64,000 nt of DNA from Rhodosporidiobolus odoratus (taxonomy: Eukaryota; Basidiomycota; Microbotryomycetes; Sporidiobolales; Sporidiobolaceae). Below the pieces are notes generated by a model, which did no database searches, was not told the DNA's origin, and worked only from the letters and a program-made list of their open reading frames with translations. Of this stretch, positions 38,601-51,463 are shown piece after piece. The position numbers were made by a program, and so were the translations under genes. Numbering within the stretch: the first letter of the stretch is position 1; each line of letters starts with the position of its first letter. The stretch is from assembly GCA_034387635.1 (NCBI GenBank), contig JAOANU010000002.1, forward strand, positions 558,001-622,000, written 5' to 3'.

Positions 38601-41600
38601 AGCTCTCGAGGACTGTAGATGTAGTGAGCCTGGATGTCGGCGGTGAATCGCCGTTGCGAGGCGAGGTAGAAGTCGACCATGGCGTTGGTGAGCGGCTCGG
38701 CGTACCCTCGAAGAGGCGGCGCTACCTTGAGCAGGGCTCGAGCGAAAGTGCCGTAGATCTGCTTGAGCGATGTCTCGCCAGGGTAGTCGACCATGACGAG
38801 CGGGGCGTGACGGAGGAAGCGCTGCGTAAGAGGAACTCGACCGGGGTCGGTAGGAGGGTTGCAGGCGCCGACGATCTGGATATTCTCCAGCCTGACCCAC
38901 GCCTTGTCGCTCGTTCGCCAGAACCCGCCGTGCTCCACAAGTTGACGCAGGAACGAGATGACCTTCTGCGTTCCGTAGTTGTCGGTTGCTGGCAGATTGA
39001 TCTCGTCGCAGAAGAGGACCAGCCAACGACCGATTTGAGCCGGTGCGAGAATGACACCGTTTGGCGTCTTGCGGTACTCGCAATGCTGCTCGAACGTCTT
39101 GAGAATGAGGTCCGGCGTGGTCGCGCTGGAAAAGTTGAGGCCGACAACCTCGAGGTCGGGGAGCTTGCGGAGGGCGCTGAACAGGGTCATGGTCTTGCCG
39201 GAACCGGGAGGACCGCAGAGCAGGAGAGGGCGATGTTCCGAAAGCCAGGAGTAGAGGACCTCTTCGTGGCGAGCGGTATCCATGGTCGGGATGACAACGT
39301 CCGGAGAGAGCACGGCTTGGGTCTCGATTTCGATGGTCGGGACGGAATTCTGCCAGGAGATCCAGTCTCCAGTGCTGACTTGGACGTCGTAGTCGATGAG
39401 AGACCCGCCCGGGCCGAGAGGAGGAAAGTCGAGGCCCGAGTGGCTCCGGAGGAAATCGCCCATGCCTGCACGGGTATCGAGCTTCGAATCGCCGGTAAAG
39501 GCCCAGACGAGCCCGACGAGGAGGCGCTTGGTGACGAAGGATTCGATCTGATCAGCTTGGAGAGGGAAGTCGGGGTGTTGGGCATTGTAGTCCACTACGG
39601 AACGAATCGTCTTGTTGAGGAGGGAAAAGAGGGTGGTGAGGGCGCGGGACGGGGTGAAGTCCATGATGTGGTCGAGCGATGCCGCGTACTCGAGCGCCTT
39701 TGGGACCAGACCGTCGTGCTCAAAAAACTGTTCGATCTTCGAGACGATCAGGCGCTGCGTGGCCAGGTTCGAGGAGATCTCCTCTTCTTCGCTTCGGCGG
39801 GAGGGGAGAGCCAAGGCGGCGTCCTCATCGGTGGCATCGAGGGCTACTGCGCGGATGGTGCTGAGGTAGTTCTGGTACAGCATCGAGGGATTGACGGCGT
39901 CCCCGCTGAACCAGACCATTCCGCAGCGAGAAACGGTCGCAAGCGTGGCATACTTGAGGGACTCGACTTCGAACATGATGCGGACGTTGGGCGGCAGGTT
40001 GAGACGCTCGCCGTTCGGAAGAGTGAGGAGCTTGTTGTCGTCGAGTACACTGTAGGTCAAGTCAGGAAGGTCAGTTCCGGAAGAAAGGCATGATGAAATA
40101 CGCTCAGCCATACCTGTTGAGGTTTTCCACCCACTCGGGGTCGACGTCGCCGTCGAAGATGATCCAGTGACGCTTGGTAGACTCGGCTCGAACGTCGTCT
40201 ACGATCTTGCGAAGGATGTGGGTGAAAAGGCCGTCGTTCCATTCTCGGGTCGTCGGGTCGAGCGTGCCGTAGAGGGCGTCCTTGGAAATGGCCTTGGGGT
40301 CGATAACGTAGGAGACGCCTTCGACACCGGTGAGACGTTCGAGAGCGGCGAGAAGAACTCGCCAGGCCGCCGTCTTGCCCGTTGCGGATGGACCGACCAT
40401 CATCAAGCCGTGCTGGATGTTCTGGATCTGGTAGAGCTGAATGATCTTCTGCAGCCAGATGTCGTCGGCGACGAGATGGCGCTCGTCGCAGACCTTGGCG
40501 ATGTGCTCCTTGAGCTTGTCGAGGTTCACCGGGACGTAGTCGATACCGGGGAAGACGTCGGCGAGCAGGCTAAGGCGGGACAACAGCTCAGCACCTGCAG
40601 TAGAGTGAGCGAGACAGAGAAAAGTACCTCGTGAGGAGCGGAACGTCTTCCGCAACAAGCTTCGGCACGATTGTCTCCGTAACGGACTGAATGAGGATCT
40701 CCTGCTCCGAGATTTCGTTGGACTCGTCTGACGCGTCACCCTGTTGACTTTGCAGGCGCTCGCGCTTGAGATGACCGGCGCTGACGAGGACGGCCTTGAG
40801 CGCTCGGAGCCCAAAGTCGTAGTGGGGCTGCGACGAGAGCTGCTCGGCGCAAAGGTTGAAGAAGGGGACGACCTTGGACGCGAGCGTCTCGGCGGTACGG
40901 AAACCCTGCGAGAAGAGCATGACTTGCGCGATGAGCTCGCGGTCGGGGCGGGTCATGGCGATGCTGCGGAAGAGCTTCTTGAGGTTGTCGGGTAAGTTGG
41001 ACCGACCAGCGTATCCCGGGTTCACTGCACAGATTCGGAGGAGGTTAAGCGGTCGAGCACGTCCAGGGAAAGGTAAAAAGCTCACTGGTGATGAAGATGC
41101 CGGTATCGGGACTGATGCGAAGCTGGCGGCCCACAAGCTCAATCTCCGCATTCGGGTTGGTAACGCTCGCGCTCAGACCAAGCTGGATACTCTGGATCTG
41201 CTGCGAGACGGCACTGAGGATGCGCTCCTCGAGGCGATTGAATTCGTCGAAGCAACCCCATGCACCGACTTGGCACAGACCGACGAAGATGCGACCCATC
41301 GCCTGGAAGTCGAAGGTTTCGTCGCAGCAGAAGACGAGCACGAAGCGACCTAGGGCGACGCCCAGCGCCTTGACGGACTCGGTTTTGCCTATGCAAAGAA
41401 CGAAAAGGGTCAATCGCAGAAAGAAACCAATGGATATGAAGCAAACCTACCGGTACCGGCAGGTCCGAACGGAGAGCCACCGAGGCGAGAGTTCAGCGCT
41501 TGCGTGAGCGTAAGGTAGCACCGGTCGGTGAGAGGCGTCTGGACGAGGCGATCGGGAACACCGAGGTACTCGTACCCGTAGAAGAACGACGCGCTGGCCA

Positions 41601-44600
41601 TCTTTACTTCGAGCTGCTCGAGAACGTTCGAACGGGAAGTGTCTAGATAAAAGCGCATGTGATAAAGCCAGCTGAAGTCGCGGCTCGAGTTGACTCCGGC
41701 TTGGGCGAGAAGGCGGAGGACGTCGCGCTCGTGGACAAGCTCCGTAATGAGGTGCTCGCATTTGCGACGTTGCGTCGGGGCGAGGTCCCCGAGTACCGTA
41801 TCGGCGAGAACGTCGAGACCGCGAAGAATAATTGAAAGGGGGCCTTCAAGGGACTTGCCGGCTTCGAGCGCTCCTTCGACGAGGCTGGTCCAGCCAACCT
41901 GAACGGCAACGACGACGAGTTGCGCGGGATAGGTTTCGATCCAGGAAAGGAAGCGCTCTCGGTCGAGGCCGGCAGGATCCTGATAGAACGCTTGAAGGTC
42001 GGCGTAAGCGCGCGCGAGAATCTGAGCGAGCGAGACCTTCATCTCGGACTCGAGCTTGGTAAGCCAGTCATTGACCTTCGGGTACTCGGCAAGCACGATG
42101 GGTGTCGCGAATCGGACTTCCTCGCCTTCGCGCGAAGCCATGCCCTCGATACGTGTGACATCCTCGTCGAGAAGAAGGGACGAAAGGCCGGCGAACATCT
42201 TCTTGAGGAACTTCCCGATGCGAACGATCTGCGAGAGGACCCGTGAGCAGGCGTCGAAGTGGGAAAATACAACCACGCACATCCTTGCTGTTACCAATGA
42301 TCTCCAACAGGTCTTCATCACCGACAAAGTAGAAACGAGGGAACGAGGAGCGCTCCCTTTCGAGGTATTCTCCGAGAGCCTTTTGAATCTTCGAGAGTAA
42401 GTCGGCGAGTCGTTCGAGGCTCTTCTGCACGCCAGTGATGTTGAGAACGTCGAGGACGAAGGGCGACTTGAAGACCTTTTTCATGACCGCGAGGAACTCG
42501 GAGTTGATGTTGTTGAAGCGTTGCGATTCGATAGGAAGGAGATGCTTGATATCGGCGCTGCCGGAGAAGATACCTCTGCACAAGAAGAGAGGCGAGGATC
42601 AGCGGAGGACGCCTTGCAAAAAAGCGATACGAAGCCCACTCAAGGTAGACCCATTGACGCTGAACATCGATCCAGACATCGAAGAGAACATGGATGCGGT
42701 TCAGACGATCTTCCCAGGCAGACGCGTCCTCCTCAAATACCTTGTAGTATGGCGAGAGTTTCATGGCGGTGAGCGAGTTGAGGTTCTCGCCGCACTTGGT
42801 GAAGAGCTCGTCCCAGCCGCGGATCAAACGCGTCTTGTTCTGGTAGTTGACTAGGTCGAGAGTGTAGCCGGTCCACGTCTCTTTCACCTGAGCACAACAT
42901 AGATCAGCAGAGGAGAGACAAATAGGGGAGTGAAGCGCGCCGCACCTGCTTGAGGAATTCTTCCAGTGCCATTTCGCCTTGGGCCTGAACGATGACCTCC
43001 TTGATGAGCATCTCGTTGCGCTTGAGGTCGAGGTCCCAGACAGCGCCCAGAGTCATCGAAGACGGCGAGTACTGCCCGGCGATGCGCAGAATCTTGTACA
43101 GCTGGCGCCAATGCCGTTCGCGAAGCGCTTCCGACTTGAGGTCGCCGAGGAGGGTGTTGGCCTTGAGGTACCCGCGTAGGGTTTCCTGGACGTACTCGAA
43201 TGCGGCGTACTGGCGCATTCTGCTCGGCATTTCACGGGTCGTGGCAAGGAGACCGTCGAGTTGCTGACGAAGCTTGCGAGACTGAACGGATGACCAGAGG
43301 GTATCGCGGAGCTCGGCCACCTGCGCCCAGACGCCCGACAAGGCGGTCCAAACCGCCTTGAGGTCGCGAATCTCCTCGAGTACGGGTTCGAGGCGATCGT
43401 CCTTGACGAGTTCGAGGTCGAGCGATTCCTTGGCACGAGACAGCATGTCGTACTGTTCTTTGAGGCGATTGACGCGACCTTCGAAGACGTTAATGGTGTT
43501 CATCGCCGTATCCGCCTTGAGCGAGCCTTGGATGGGTTTGTTGCCTTCCCATTCGCTGACGATCTCCTCGATGCGGTTCTGGAGAATCTTGTCCTCGGCG
43601 ACAATCTTGAGCTGAAGGCCAGCTGAGGATGCGAAATGTCATGTCAGCGAGCGACGAACGATGCGAGTCGGAAGGAGATTACCTAGCTGCTCCTGAATTG
43701 AGGCGTTCTTGCGCGTTAAAATCTCGTTGAAAGCGCTCCACTCGTTCTCGACTTGATCGACGTAAAGCCAGTCGTTCGGGAACTGATAACGCTGACGCTC
43801 GAGAGTCTTCTGCCCACTGCCAAAGATGTCGATTTCCGGCGCCCACTTCTTGACCTTGCGCTTGACGTCCTGAACGAAGGTGATGAAAGTGACGGTCGCT
43901 GCGGTCGACGAAGTCTCAATCGAGTGCTGTTCGAGGTCATGACGAGCCTTAGCGATAGCAGCATGCGTGTCCTTCATCGACGCGCCCAATTTGGCTCCGA
44001 AACGGCTGAGGATGTCCCGCTGCCACGTATCGTACTTAGCGTTGACCTTGCTCTGAACCTGCTCATAATCGATGATGGCGACGCCGAAAGTGCGCTGCGT
44101 CTCTGAATTGTCGAACGTCGAGCGAGTCTTGCGGATCTCGAGGAGAAGCTGCTGCCAAGACGACAGCTGGTCGCCAAGTCGAGAGTAGACGTACTCTGCC
44201 TCGAGGTCCCACAGCGACTGGAACTGAAGCCACTTGTCGACGTAGGCGCCAACCTCCTTGAGCTTGGCCTCGACGAGAGCGAAGGGACGTTCCAAGGTAC
44301 CGTCGGTGAAAGTGGAGAGAAGGGCGGTATAGTTGAGATCTTCCGGTGACGACATGCGAAGCTTGAGACCGATCTCGTAGCGTGAAGACTGGATTCGGGT
44401 CAGGCCGCAGACGACGCCGAGCCAGTCCTGCAGCTGGCGATACCAATCGGCGCGTGCTTGCTCAACGGGCGGGTCAAGGTAGATGACCTGGTTCTGGATG
44501 CGGACCTCGTGGACGAGCGTTTGAAGCTTGAGGCAGTCGTCCGATCCAGCGGACTGCTGGCGGATGCAAGCTAAATCAGCGATTGGAACGGAATAGCAGG

Positions 44601-47600
44601 CTGGAAATCCTTACCTCCTTGGCCACCTTCTTCCTCGCAGCGGTGTCCGGACCCGCCATCACCACCTCTTTCATGAACTCGCCACACCAGCGATCAATGA
44701 CGGCCCTCAAGCGTTGACTGAGCGCCCTCTCAACCTTCCTGTCCAGTTCGGCAACCCAAGTTTCGAGATTAGCGTATCCTTCGAGGTTGAGCTTGTCGAT
44801 CGTCTTCTGAAGCGAAGTGAGCTGCTCAGAGAACGCCTCGGCCGTATATTCACAAGTGAGGAGCTCGTCGACAGTGCGGCTGATCTCGCCATAAAGGTCG
44901 ACGAGGTGATCTGTCCGGTCCCGAAAGTCGGAGACAATCGAGGCGAATTCCCGGACGAAGTGGGTGTGCTTGCTGCCGGAGTTGTCGAGGCCAGAGCCGG
45001 CATACGAGAGGGAGCGAGTGTCAAACGTGTTGACGAAGTGCTCCCAGCGAAATGCCATGCCTATCACGGACGAGATTGTCAGGAATGCACGAGCAAGTCA
45101 GCATACGAGCAGGACGCAGACGCACCCTTGGTGATCTGCTCCTGAGCTCTTTTGTGCGAAGCGGCGATGAGAGGCGCGATCTCGGGGTTGTCCTGCAGTT
45201 TCGCCACCGTCTGCGTGTAGGTGCGAACCGTTTCCATGAGACTGACGGCGTAGGGGTAGACTCGCTTGGCGTCCTTGGCGATGTTGCTGATCGTGTGCGG
45301 AACCTGGAAGCCGAGCCAGAGGAGGTTGCGAACCTCTTTGAAGAGGGTAATGATTTGCGGGTCAAAGTTGACGACGAGCTGAAGAGCGCCACCTTGCTGA
45401 CGGTTCTTGGTGATGTTGAAGAGTCGACCGGTGATCTGGAGGTTTCGACGGTTGATGTCGACGAGCCAGGCGTCGTAGATAGGGCGGGTGTTGAGCTTGT
45501 CGCGGAACGACTGGCTCTCCGTCTGAAGACGCTGACCGTCGGCGTAGTGCGACCATTCCTTACCGAGAACGTCCTCGACTCGCTTCATGTACTGGAAAAG
45601 TTGACGCTCGATCTGCTTCGCCCAAATGATGGCGCCCGAGATGGGAGGATGGTCACGAAGCTGGGACATGTGGTAGGCTTCCGAAGACTGGTAGCCGGCT
45701 TTGAACTTGTCCTGCAGCCGTCGGATGTCCTCCTTGACCGAGTCGATGAGCTGAGACTGATACTCGGCAATAGCACCTGCAAGGAATAAAGACGCTCAGC
45801 CTCAAGATGACCTTCGCAAGTCGGGTAAAAGGCGCAGCTTACCTCGGATTTTCGGGCGGACGAATAGAGCGTTGAACTTGGAGAAGACTCGGAACATCTC
45901 GTTGGCGTTGCGTGCTCCTCCCAGGCGATCTCGAAGGCGGGAGATGATATGGTTCTCGACACGAGCGACTCGCTCGTTGTAGGTCGTCTCGGCGGTGATC
46001 CAGATTTCCGTACCCTCTGCAAAAGGGGTGTATCAGTCCTGGTTCTAAGAACGATTAATAGGATCTAAGACACACCGGTCGAGACGTCGAGCACATCAAC
46101 GTTCTTGATGCTTTCGTAAGCTTGACGGACCTGCCGAAAGTACGAGGGTCAGCAAGGAATATATATAACGGACTACGACACAGAGAACCGGGGGAGAGAA
46201 AGGAGTAAGCCTACCTCAGCGTCCATGTCGATGTCCCCCAGGGTGGTCGTCCACTCCTTCGCTGTCTCTTCGTCGATATCTCCGCCGACCTTTCCACCTC
46301 CCGCAACCGTAGCCGCACGTTTCGTCTCAGTCCCCAGCGGTCCAACCATAACCTGAAGTTGGTGATGTTGCTTTCGGAACTGACGGAGGTAGAGGACCCG
46401 CTCCTGCATTTTAGCGTGCGCCGGCGAGATCTTGATCGGAATAAACTTTTCGCTGCGCTTTCGGGTGACTTCACGAGCGACGTTGGTGAACTCTTTGAAG
46501 GAGTCGTCCCAAGCGTGGAAGACGGCGGAAGAGGCGGACATGGCGCGTTCGAAGATGGAATAGTCTTGGTAGGTGAGGCGTTGGGAGGATAGGACCTTGA
46601 GGAGTTGCGAGTTGAGATCGCGAGAAATGGCCTCGACGAGCGGAAGAGCGCGGCGGACGGGGTAAGGTCTACAGGGCGGACCAGATTGGTTACTCGGGGA
46701 ATTCAGGTGATGTAAGCGGATGAAACATACGAGAGCTTGAGCTTCTTGTTGAGATGACCGAAGATGAGAAGGATGCTTTCTTGAACCTTGGCGAGATCGG
46801 TAGCAGCGAGGAGCTCATTGAGGGGGAAGTCCTTCATGAGGACATTGTAGTCGTGGACTGTAGACCACTGTCAGTCCACAGGACGGGCTCAGTAAGATGC
46901 GAAAGAGGCTCACCCGTCTTGAAGGCGTCATTGAGACCTGTGTCGGCAATGAAGGAAACGGTCGCGTGGAACCGCTTGGCATGCTTCAGGATGTCGAGCG
47001 TCAGCTGAACCGGTTCGCTCTTGAGCTGCTTCTCGATCCCTTCAAGCGCCTTCTCCATGCTCAGCCAGAAGTTGACCTCTTGGCTCGCCGTCCCGCTTGC
47101 GACATCCCGAGTAAGCTTGGTGACCGTCTGAATCTCCTTGACCCAGTTGTTGACCTCGGCCTGCAGCTTGTTAAGAAAGGCAGAGTCTGCCATGAGGGAG
47201 GCATCGATGAGGTCGACGGAGGGACGGGTGCCGGAAGCTTCAGCTTGAGCGATGGCGGAGGAAACGGCGGGGTGGATTGACAGGACGATGTCGGGAATCT
47301 CGACATTCTGCTGGACTGCGTATGGTCCAGACGAGTCAGATCTGTCCCCCAGGGTCAGAGGATGGAAGAAGACGCACGGTGAAGCAATGACAGCTCCAGC
47401 TCGGCAAACTTCTTCTTCGTCATGGGGATTCCCATCTTCGTATCTGCGTCCTTGTCTTCGATAGCCCGTCCGCCCCCGTCTTTCCTGGTTCTGCTCTCGA
47501 CAAAGGCCTCGAACGCCGGCGCGACACCATAGTGCACCAGTCGGTGAAGGCCTTCGTAGACGCCAGCGCCAGCAGAGCCTCCCACGGCGACGGAGCCCGG

Positions 47601-48100
47601 AGCGGCAGACGCGGCGGGACCGAAGAGGTTGAGAAAATGTAGCTGTTGCGGGAGAGGGACGGAAGAGTCGAGGACCGGAACATGCTTGATGAGTGCGAGG
47701 GTAGCGGATTGTCGAGGAGAATAAGCGAGAGTCGAGGTGAGCGAGTAGGTAAAGGTGTCGGAAGGAGATTGGTCTGCAGGGCGCTCGTGTCAGCAACATG
47801 ACCATGTATCAGGTAAGGGAACACACCTGTCTCGTCGTCCAGCTCGCGCTCGTCCCTCGTCTTTACCACGTAGAGTGCGCCTGCGTTCTGATCGCCTGCC
47901 CACCTCGTCGCTCGCTCGCCAAAATCGGGACGTTCGAAGAGCGCACCGAGCTCTGTTCGCTCGGCGCTGATGAGTAGAGGAAGAAGCTGGGCGAGGTAAT
48001 GTTTGAAGGCGACGAGGTCGAATGAAGCGGGTGGAGGAGGAGGTCGGGGCGTTTCACTGTCTAAGACGGGTGAGGCTATGGATGGCCGCCGGTCGCCCAT
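32624..48100 (-). CDS. DYN1: Cytoplasmic dynein heavy chain
   Basis: Motor subunit of cytoplasmic dynein (minus-end microtubule transport, spindle and nuclear positioning). ATG 48100 begins [12 protein letters not shown]; the tail and linker run to about 41500. AAA1 has the P-loop GPAGTGKTE, split by an intron near 41400, and Walker [16 protein letters not shown]2 has [11 protein letters not shown] (about 40390) and [21 protein letters not shown]3 has [15 protein letters not shown] (about 39200) and [14 protein letters not shown]4 has GVSGSGK (about 38180, split by an intron) and [12 protein letters not shown]. The coiled-coil stalk and microtubule-binding domain lie at about 37350-36550, AAA5 near 36000 and AAA6 with the C-terminal domain from about 35400 to 32624. 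Four P-loops are intact. The exons are unusually long; roughly twenty introns; an estimated 4,700 residues, the usual size. Ends [11 protein letters not shown]. Confidence 0.96.
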
Positions 48101-48879
48101 TCTGCCGGTTGAGAATGCTTGCTCTGTATGAAGCACGAGGGTATATATGTGGCGAGTTCTTGGAAGAGGTGGAGCTAACATTGCAACAACTCGATCAAGC
48201 GACGCGTCGCACTGTCCTTCTCTACCCATGCTGGTCTTCCTGTACGCCACGCAGAGCTCACAAGAAGCGTAGATGAACGCCCTGCCGCCTTTACCAGAGC
48301 CTCAAGCGCGCGCCAGTCCAGTCCCGATCGCCTTCAGTCTCGACACTCGAAAGACCTCACAACACGTCAACTGACGAACTAGCGGACGTCAAGACCATTC
48401 GTACTCGGACCAGCGTGTCTCTATTGGAGATCCTGTCGAATATCAGCCCCGTACGCAAAGTTCGAGGTGTTGCTCGGGCACTTTTCTCGAAACCTCGCAC
48501 CCTCACCCTGTCTAGCTCCGGTCCGCCATCCGCCAACGCCATGCCTGGACTTCTGGTCGCGCATCTGCGGCACAAGGCAACCTCGCGCCGCAGGAGAAGC
48601 TATCCAGAAGCAGAACTTAACGAGAAGATGGGAAGAAAGAGGGAGGTTGGGGACAGGCAACTGCGCGAGCGGGATCCGGGACCTGGGGGGCTTCCAGCCG
48701 CTTCGGTACCGTGTTGCAGTAGATCGAGGTGCACTGGACGCCTGAAGAAATGAGCAAGATATGAATCAAGTTACCCGGCTGGCCATGTACGGACTTCCCT
48801 CGGACGTCTCATCCGCATTTTTGGTCTTCCTCCTGCTCAAACGCTTGCCCTATTCGCCGGCGTCCCATACCGCGTTGAC
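48101..48879. promoter_or_regulatory. Divergent region, dynein heavy chain / SAC-domain gene
   Basis: This 779-bp region lies between divergent starts. Directly before ATG 48880 a frame open from about 48790 (LIRIFGLPPAQTLALFAG) could be an upstream extension of the SAC gene, but it has no ATG without a further exon. The rest (48270-48760) has several overlapping open frames with no recognisable product. Confidence 0.4.
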
Positions 48880-51091
48880 ATGCGCATCCACTCCTTTGGC
48901 GTCTCCAACCGCACCATCCTGCTCGAAGACGACGGATGCTTTCTCGCTCTTTCCGCCTCTGCGTCGACCTCTCCTGACCACCACCCTCAAGCTATCAGCG
49001 CCCATCTATACACCCCTGGACAGACACCACCGCCCTACAACCCACTGGGCTTCCATGCGACAGGGTGCTTGGGGTTGCTCAGCCACGACAACAGTGAGTA
49101 TTTCCACTCTTTTCTTCCGGACGACGCCGCCTGAGCATAGCTGATCGTCTTTGTTTGCCAGCGATCTGGATCCTCGCCGCCGAAACTCGACCCGCACCGC
49201 AGGGCGACAACGCTGGTCACGCCGGTGAAACCATCCACAACGTTTGGTTCATCCCGCTGGTTGGGCTGGAAAAGGAGAAGAAACGCACCGCCGACGCCTC
49301 TCATCTCGGTCATCCCTGCCATCACCTCTGGAAGGTTCTCACTTCCGGGTACTTCTACTTTTCGCGTCAAATCGACCTGAGCACCCGACTGGTCAACCGC
49401 GCCAAGTTGGATGCGCATCGCACCGAAGTGCACACTCCTCAGGCAAGGACGGATGCAAGTCCACCTCTTGCGGCGCTTCCGCACGCGGACGGCACAGATG
49501 AGTTTATCTGGAATTCGCACCTGCTCGCACCGCTGAAGAAGCTCAGGGACGGGTTGAAGCCGGATGAGCAAGCCGCCTGGGACGCCCGCTCGTTCGCGCT
49601 TCCGGTTATACATGGCTATTACGGAAGTGGTAAAGTGCAGACGGCGCAGGGCAGTGTCACCGTAGAGAGCTTGAGCAGGTGTGGGTGGAAGAGGGCAGGG
49701 GTATTGCTATTGAGGAGTGGGCTTGACGACGAGGGGAACGCTGCTACCTTTGTCGAGGCAGGCCTTCTTACTGTGACTACTTGGGCCTATGCGTCTTTGG
49801 CTGACGAGTACTGGGACGCGCAGACCGAGACGATCATTTCCACCGCGAACAAGCAGGTCTCCTTTGTCCAGATTCGGGGCGACATCCCTTGCAAGCTCAG
49901 CCTCATGGGATTACCCGTCTGTAAACTGATGACGTGCTTTCATACGCAGTGATCTACGCCTACGTCCTGGGCAAAAGTAGCTATACCCACTGGTTATCGG
50001 ACAAATACCACTTCGCACCGTCAAGCGTTTCAGCTCTGAAATCGCACTTCGAACACTTACTCTCGCTCTACGACGGTCCGATACAAGTCATCGACATCAA
50101 GCAACACGGCTACCGTCAATCCTGGCGCTACGTCACTGCGCTTGACAGCGCTCAACAAGCGAATCCAGCGCTGAAGGACAAAGTGCACTACCAGTCTGTC
50201 AGATTCCCGAACGAATGGATGTTCAAGAATTCGACTATCGAAGACGGCGCTCAAGACGTGGGTGACACCGTTAAGCGTCCTCTGCGGGAGATGGGAGTCA
50301 CGTCGGTAGACATCGATCAAAAGACGGGCAAGCTTGCGCTGGCTAAGGAGCAAAAGGGAGTCTTCAGGATCAATAGCGACAACCAGTGCGTACAGCTCTC
50401 TCACTGCGCTGCAATAGTGCGCGGCGCGTCAAACTGGGCTATGCCGCAGCTTTGCTGACAGCTCCTGCTTACTATTCGACCCTTGCCGTCTTCTTCAGGC
50501 TCGATCGCACAGCTGTAGCCGGCTGGGCACTGTTGGTCAATACCGTACGGTGGTCGTGCGCTCTCCTAGGAATGGAAGAAGGGGACGACTTCGAAGCCAT
50601 CAAATCTCTGCAGAATCAGCTGTTTGCCACGGTCTGCCTTCTCCCTAAGCCTTTACTCGCTGGAATCGACCCTGACTCGATGTCACTGCTCCTCGTCACA
50701 TAGAATTGCGACACCCTTGCCCTCATCTACTCGGGCGCAAAGACCACCTGCAGCTCAGTCCGTCCTTCTACCGGTTCTTCCTCCGCTAGCCTATGATCCG
50801 GCACTGACGAGCCCCCGCATACGCATCTAGTCCTTGCACGGCCACCGCTCGTCCGTCGCTCTGGGTCGCTCGGCAGTCTGGGAAGAGCGCCGAGCAGTAC
50901 GAGCGGTGCATGGGAAGCACGTGGAGGAGGCGGTTGAACTGTTGACGGTAAGGCCGAGCTTGTCCCTGTTGGTTCTTTGGTCGGAACCGTTCTGTTCTCG
51001 CTATTACCCGCGGAGTAGCCTTTACTGACAAGCTTACTGCCTGTAGGGTCAGCGGCAGGACTCCCCACAGCCGGTATTGATTCCTGCTTAG
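48880..51091 (+). CDS. SAC-domain phosphoinositide phosphatase homologue, catalytically dead
   Basis: Sac1-type domain protein; family members remove phosphate from phosphoinositides. Seven exons join in consistent phase (48880-49093, 49162-49890, 49950-50385, 50499-50631, 50704-50757, 50831-50947, 51047-51091) to give 575 residues. Family marks are EFIWNSHLLAPLKKL, RSFALPVIHGYYG, RCGWKRAGVLLLRSGLDDEG, VQIRGDIPLIYAYVLGKSS and GPIQVIDIKQHG. At the active site, where the family has a Cys-x5-Arg-Thr motif (RTNCMDCLDRTN), this protein reads RINSDNQLDRTA. The nucleophile Cys is Ser and the second Cys is Gln, so phosphatase activity should be lost. Intron 2 is GC-AG (donor GCAAGC at 49891). No membrane anchor or 5-phosphatase domain follows. 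The start at 48880 is the first in-frame ATG; an upstream exon cannot be excluded. It could be a regulatory pseudophosphatase or an early pseudogene. Confidence 0.85.
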
Positions 51092-51463
51092 CTATAGGTC
51101 TCTGTTCACCTTGCGGCACAGGCAAGAGGAATGTCATTCAGATTACATGCTCATGGGCGGTAAGTGCAGCGCCAGCTAGTAGAAAAGAAGCAAGCGAGAG
51201 ACCGGCTCAGAGAGCAAGCGGCCAAGGGATTCGGGCTCGTCGCGTAGATATGCCTCTCCTCAGGCGCCAAGGGCTACTGACAGCTTGGTGCATGGTGAAA
51301 CTCCCTGCTGATAGCTGAAGGCGCTCGACTAGCGCCCGACACAGCTCTTGAAAGCGAGTTGAGAAGGTCAAACGTTCGTAACGGAGTTTCCACAACCATG
51401 GATACACACTATGTACAGCTCTCTAGCGCACAGTCAACACGCTTCGCTTATATCGACAACTTC
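51092..51463. other. Convergent intergenic region
   Basis: Between the SAC-domain gene end (+) and the tentative secreted-protein gene (-). No supported feature was seen. Confidence 0.35.

Noticed and set aside
38201..40093. Plus-strand open frame of 630 codons antisense to dynein
   Set aside because: It lies exactly over the conserved AAA2-AAA4 coding exons of dynein. Its composition (Val/Glu/Arg/Gly-rich, no recognisable domain) is what the reverse strand of GC-rich, codon-biased sequence gives.
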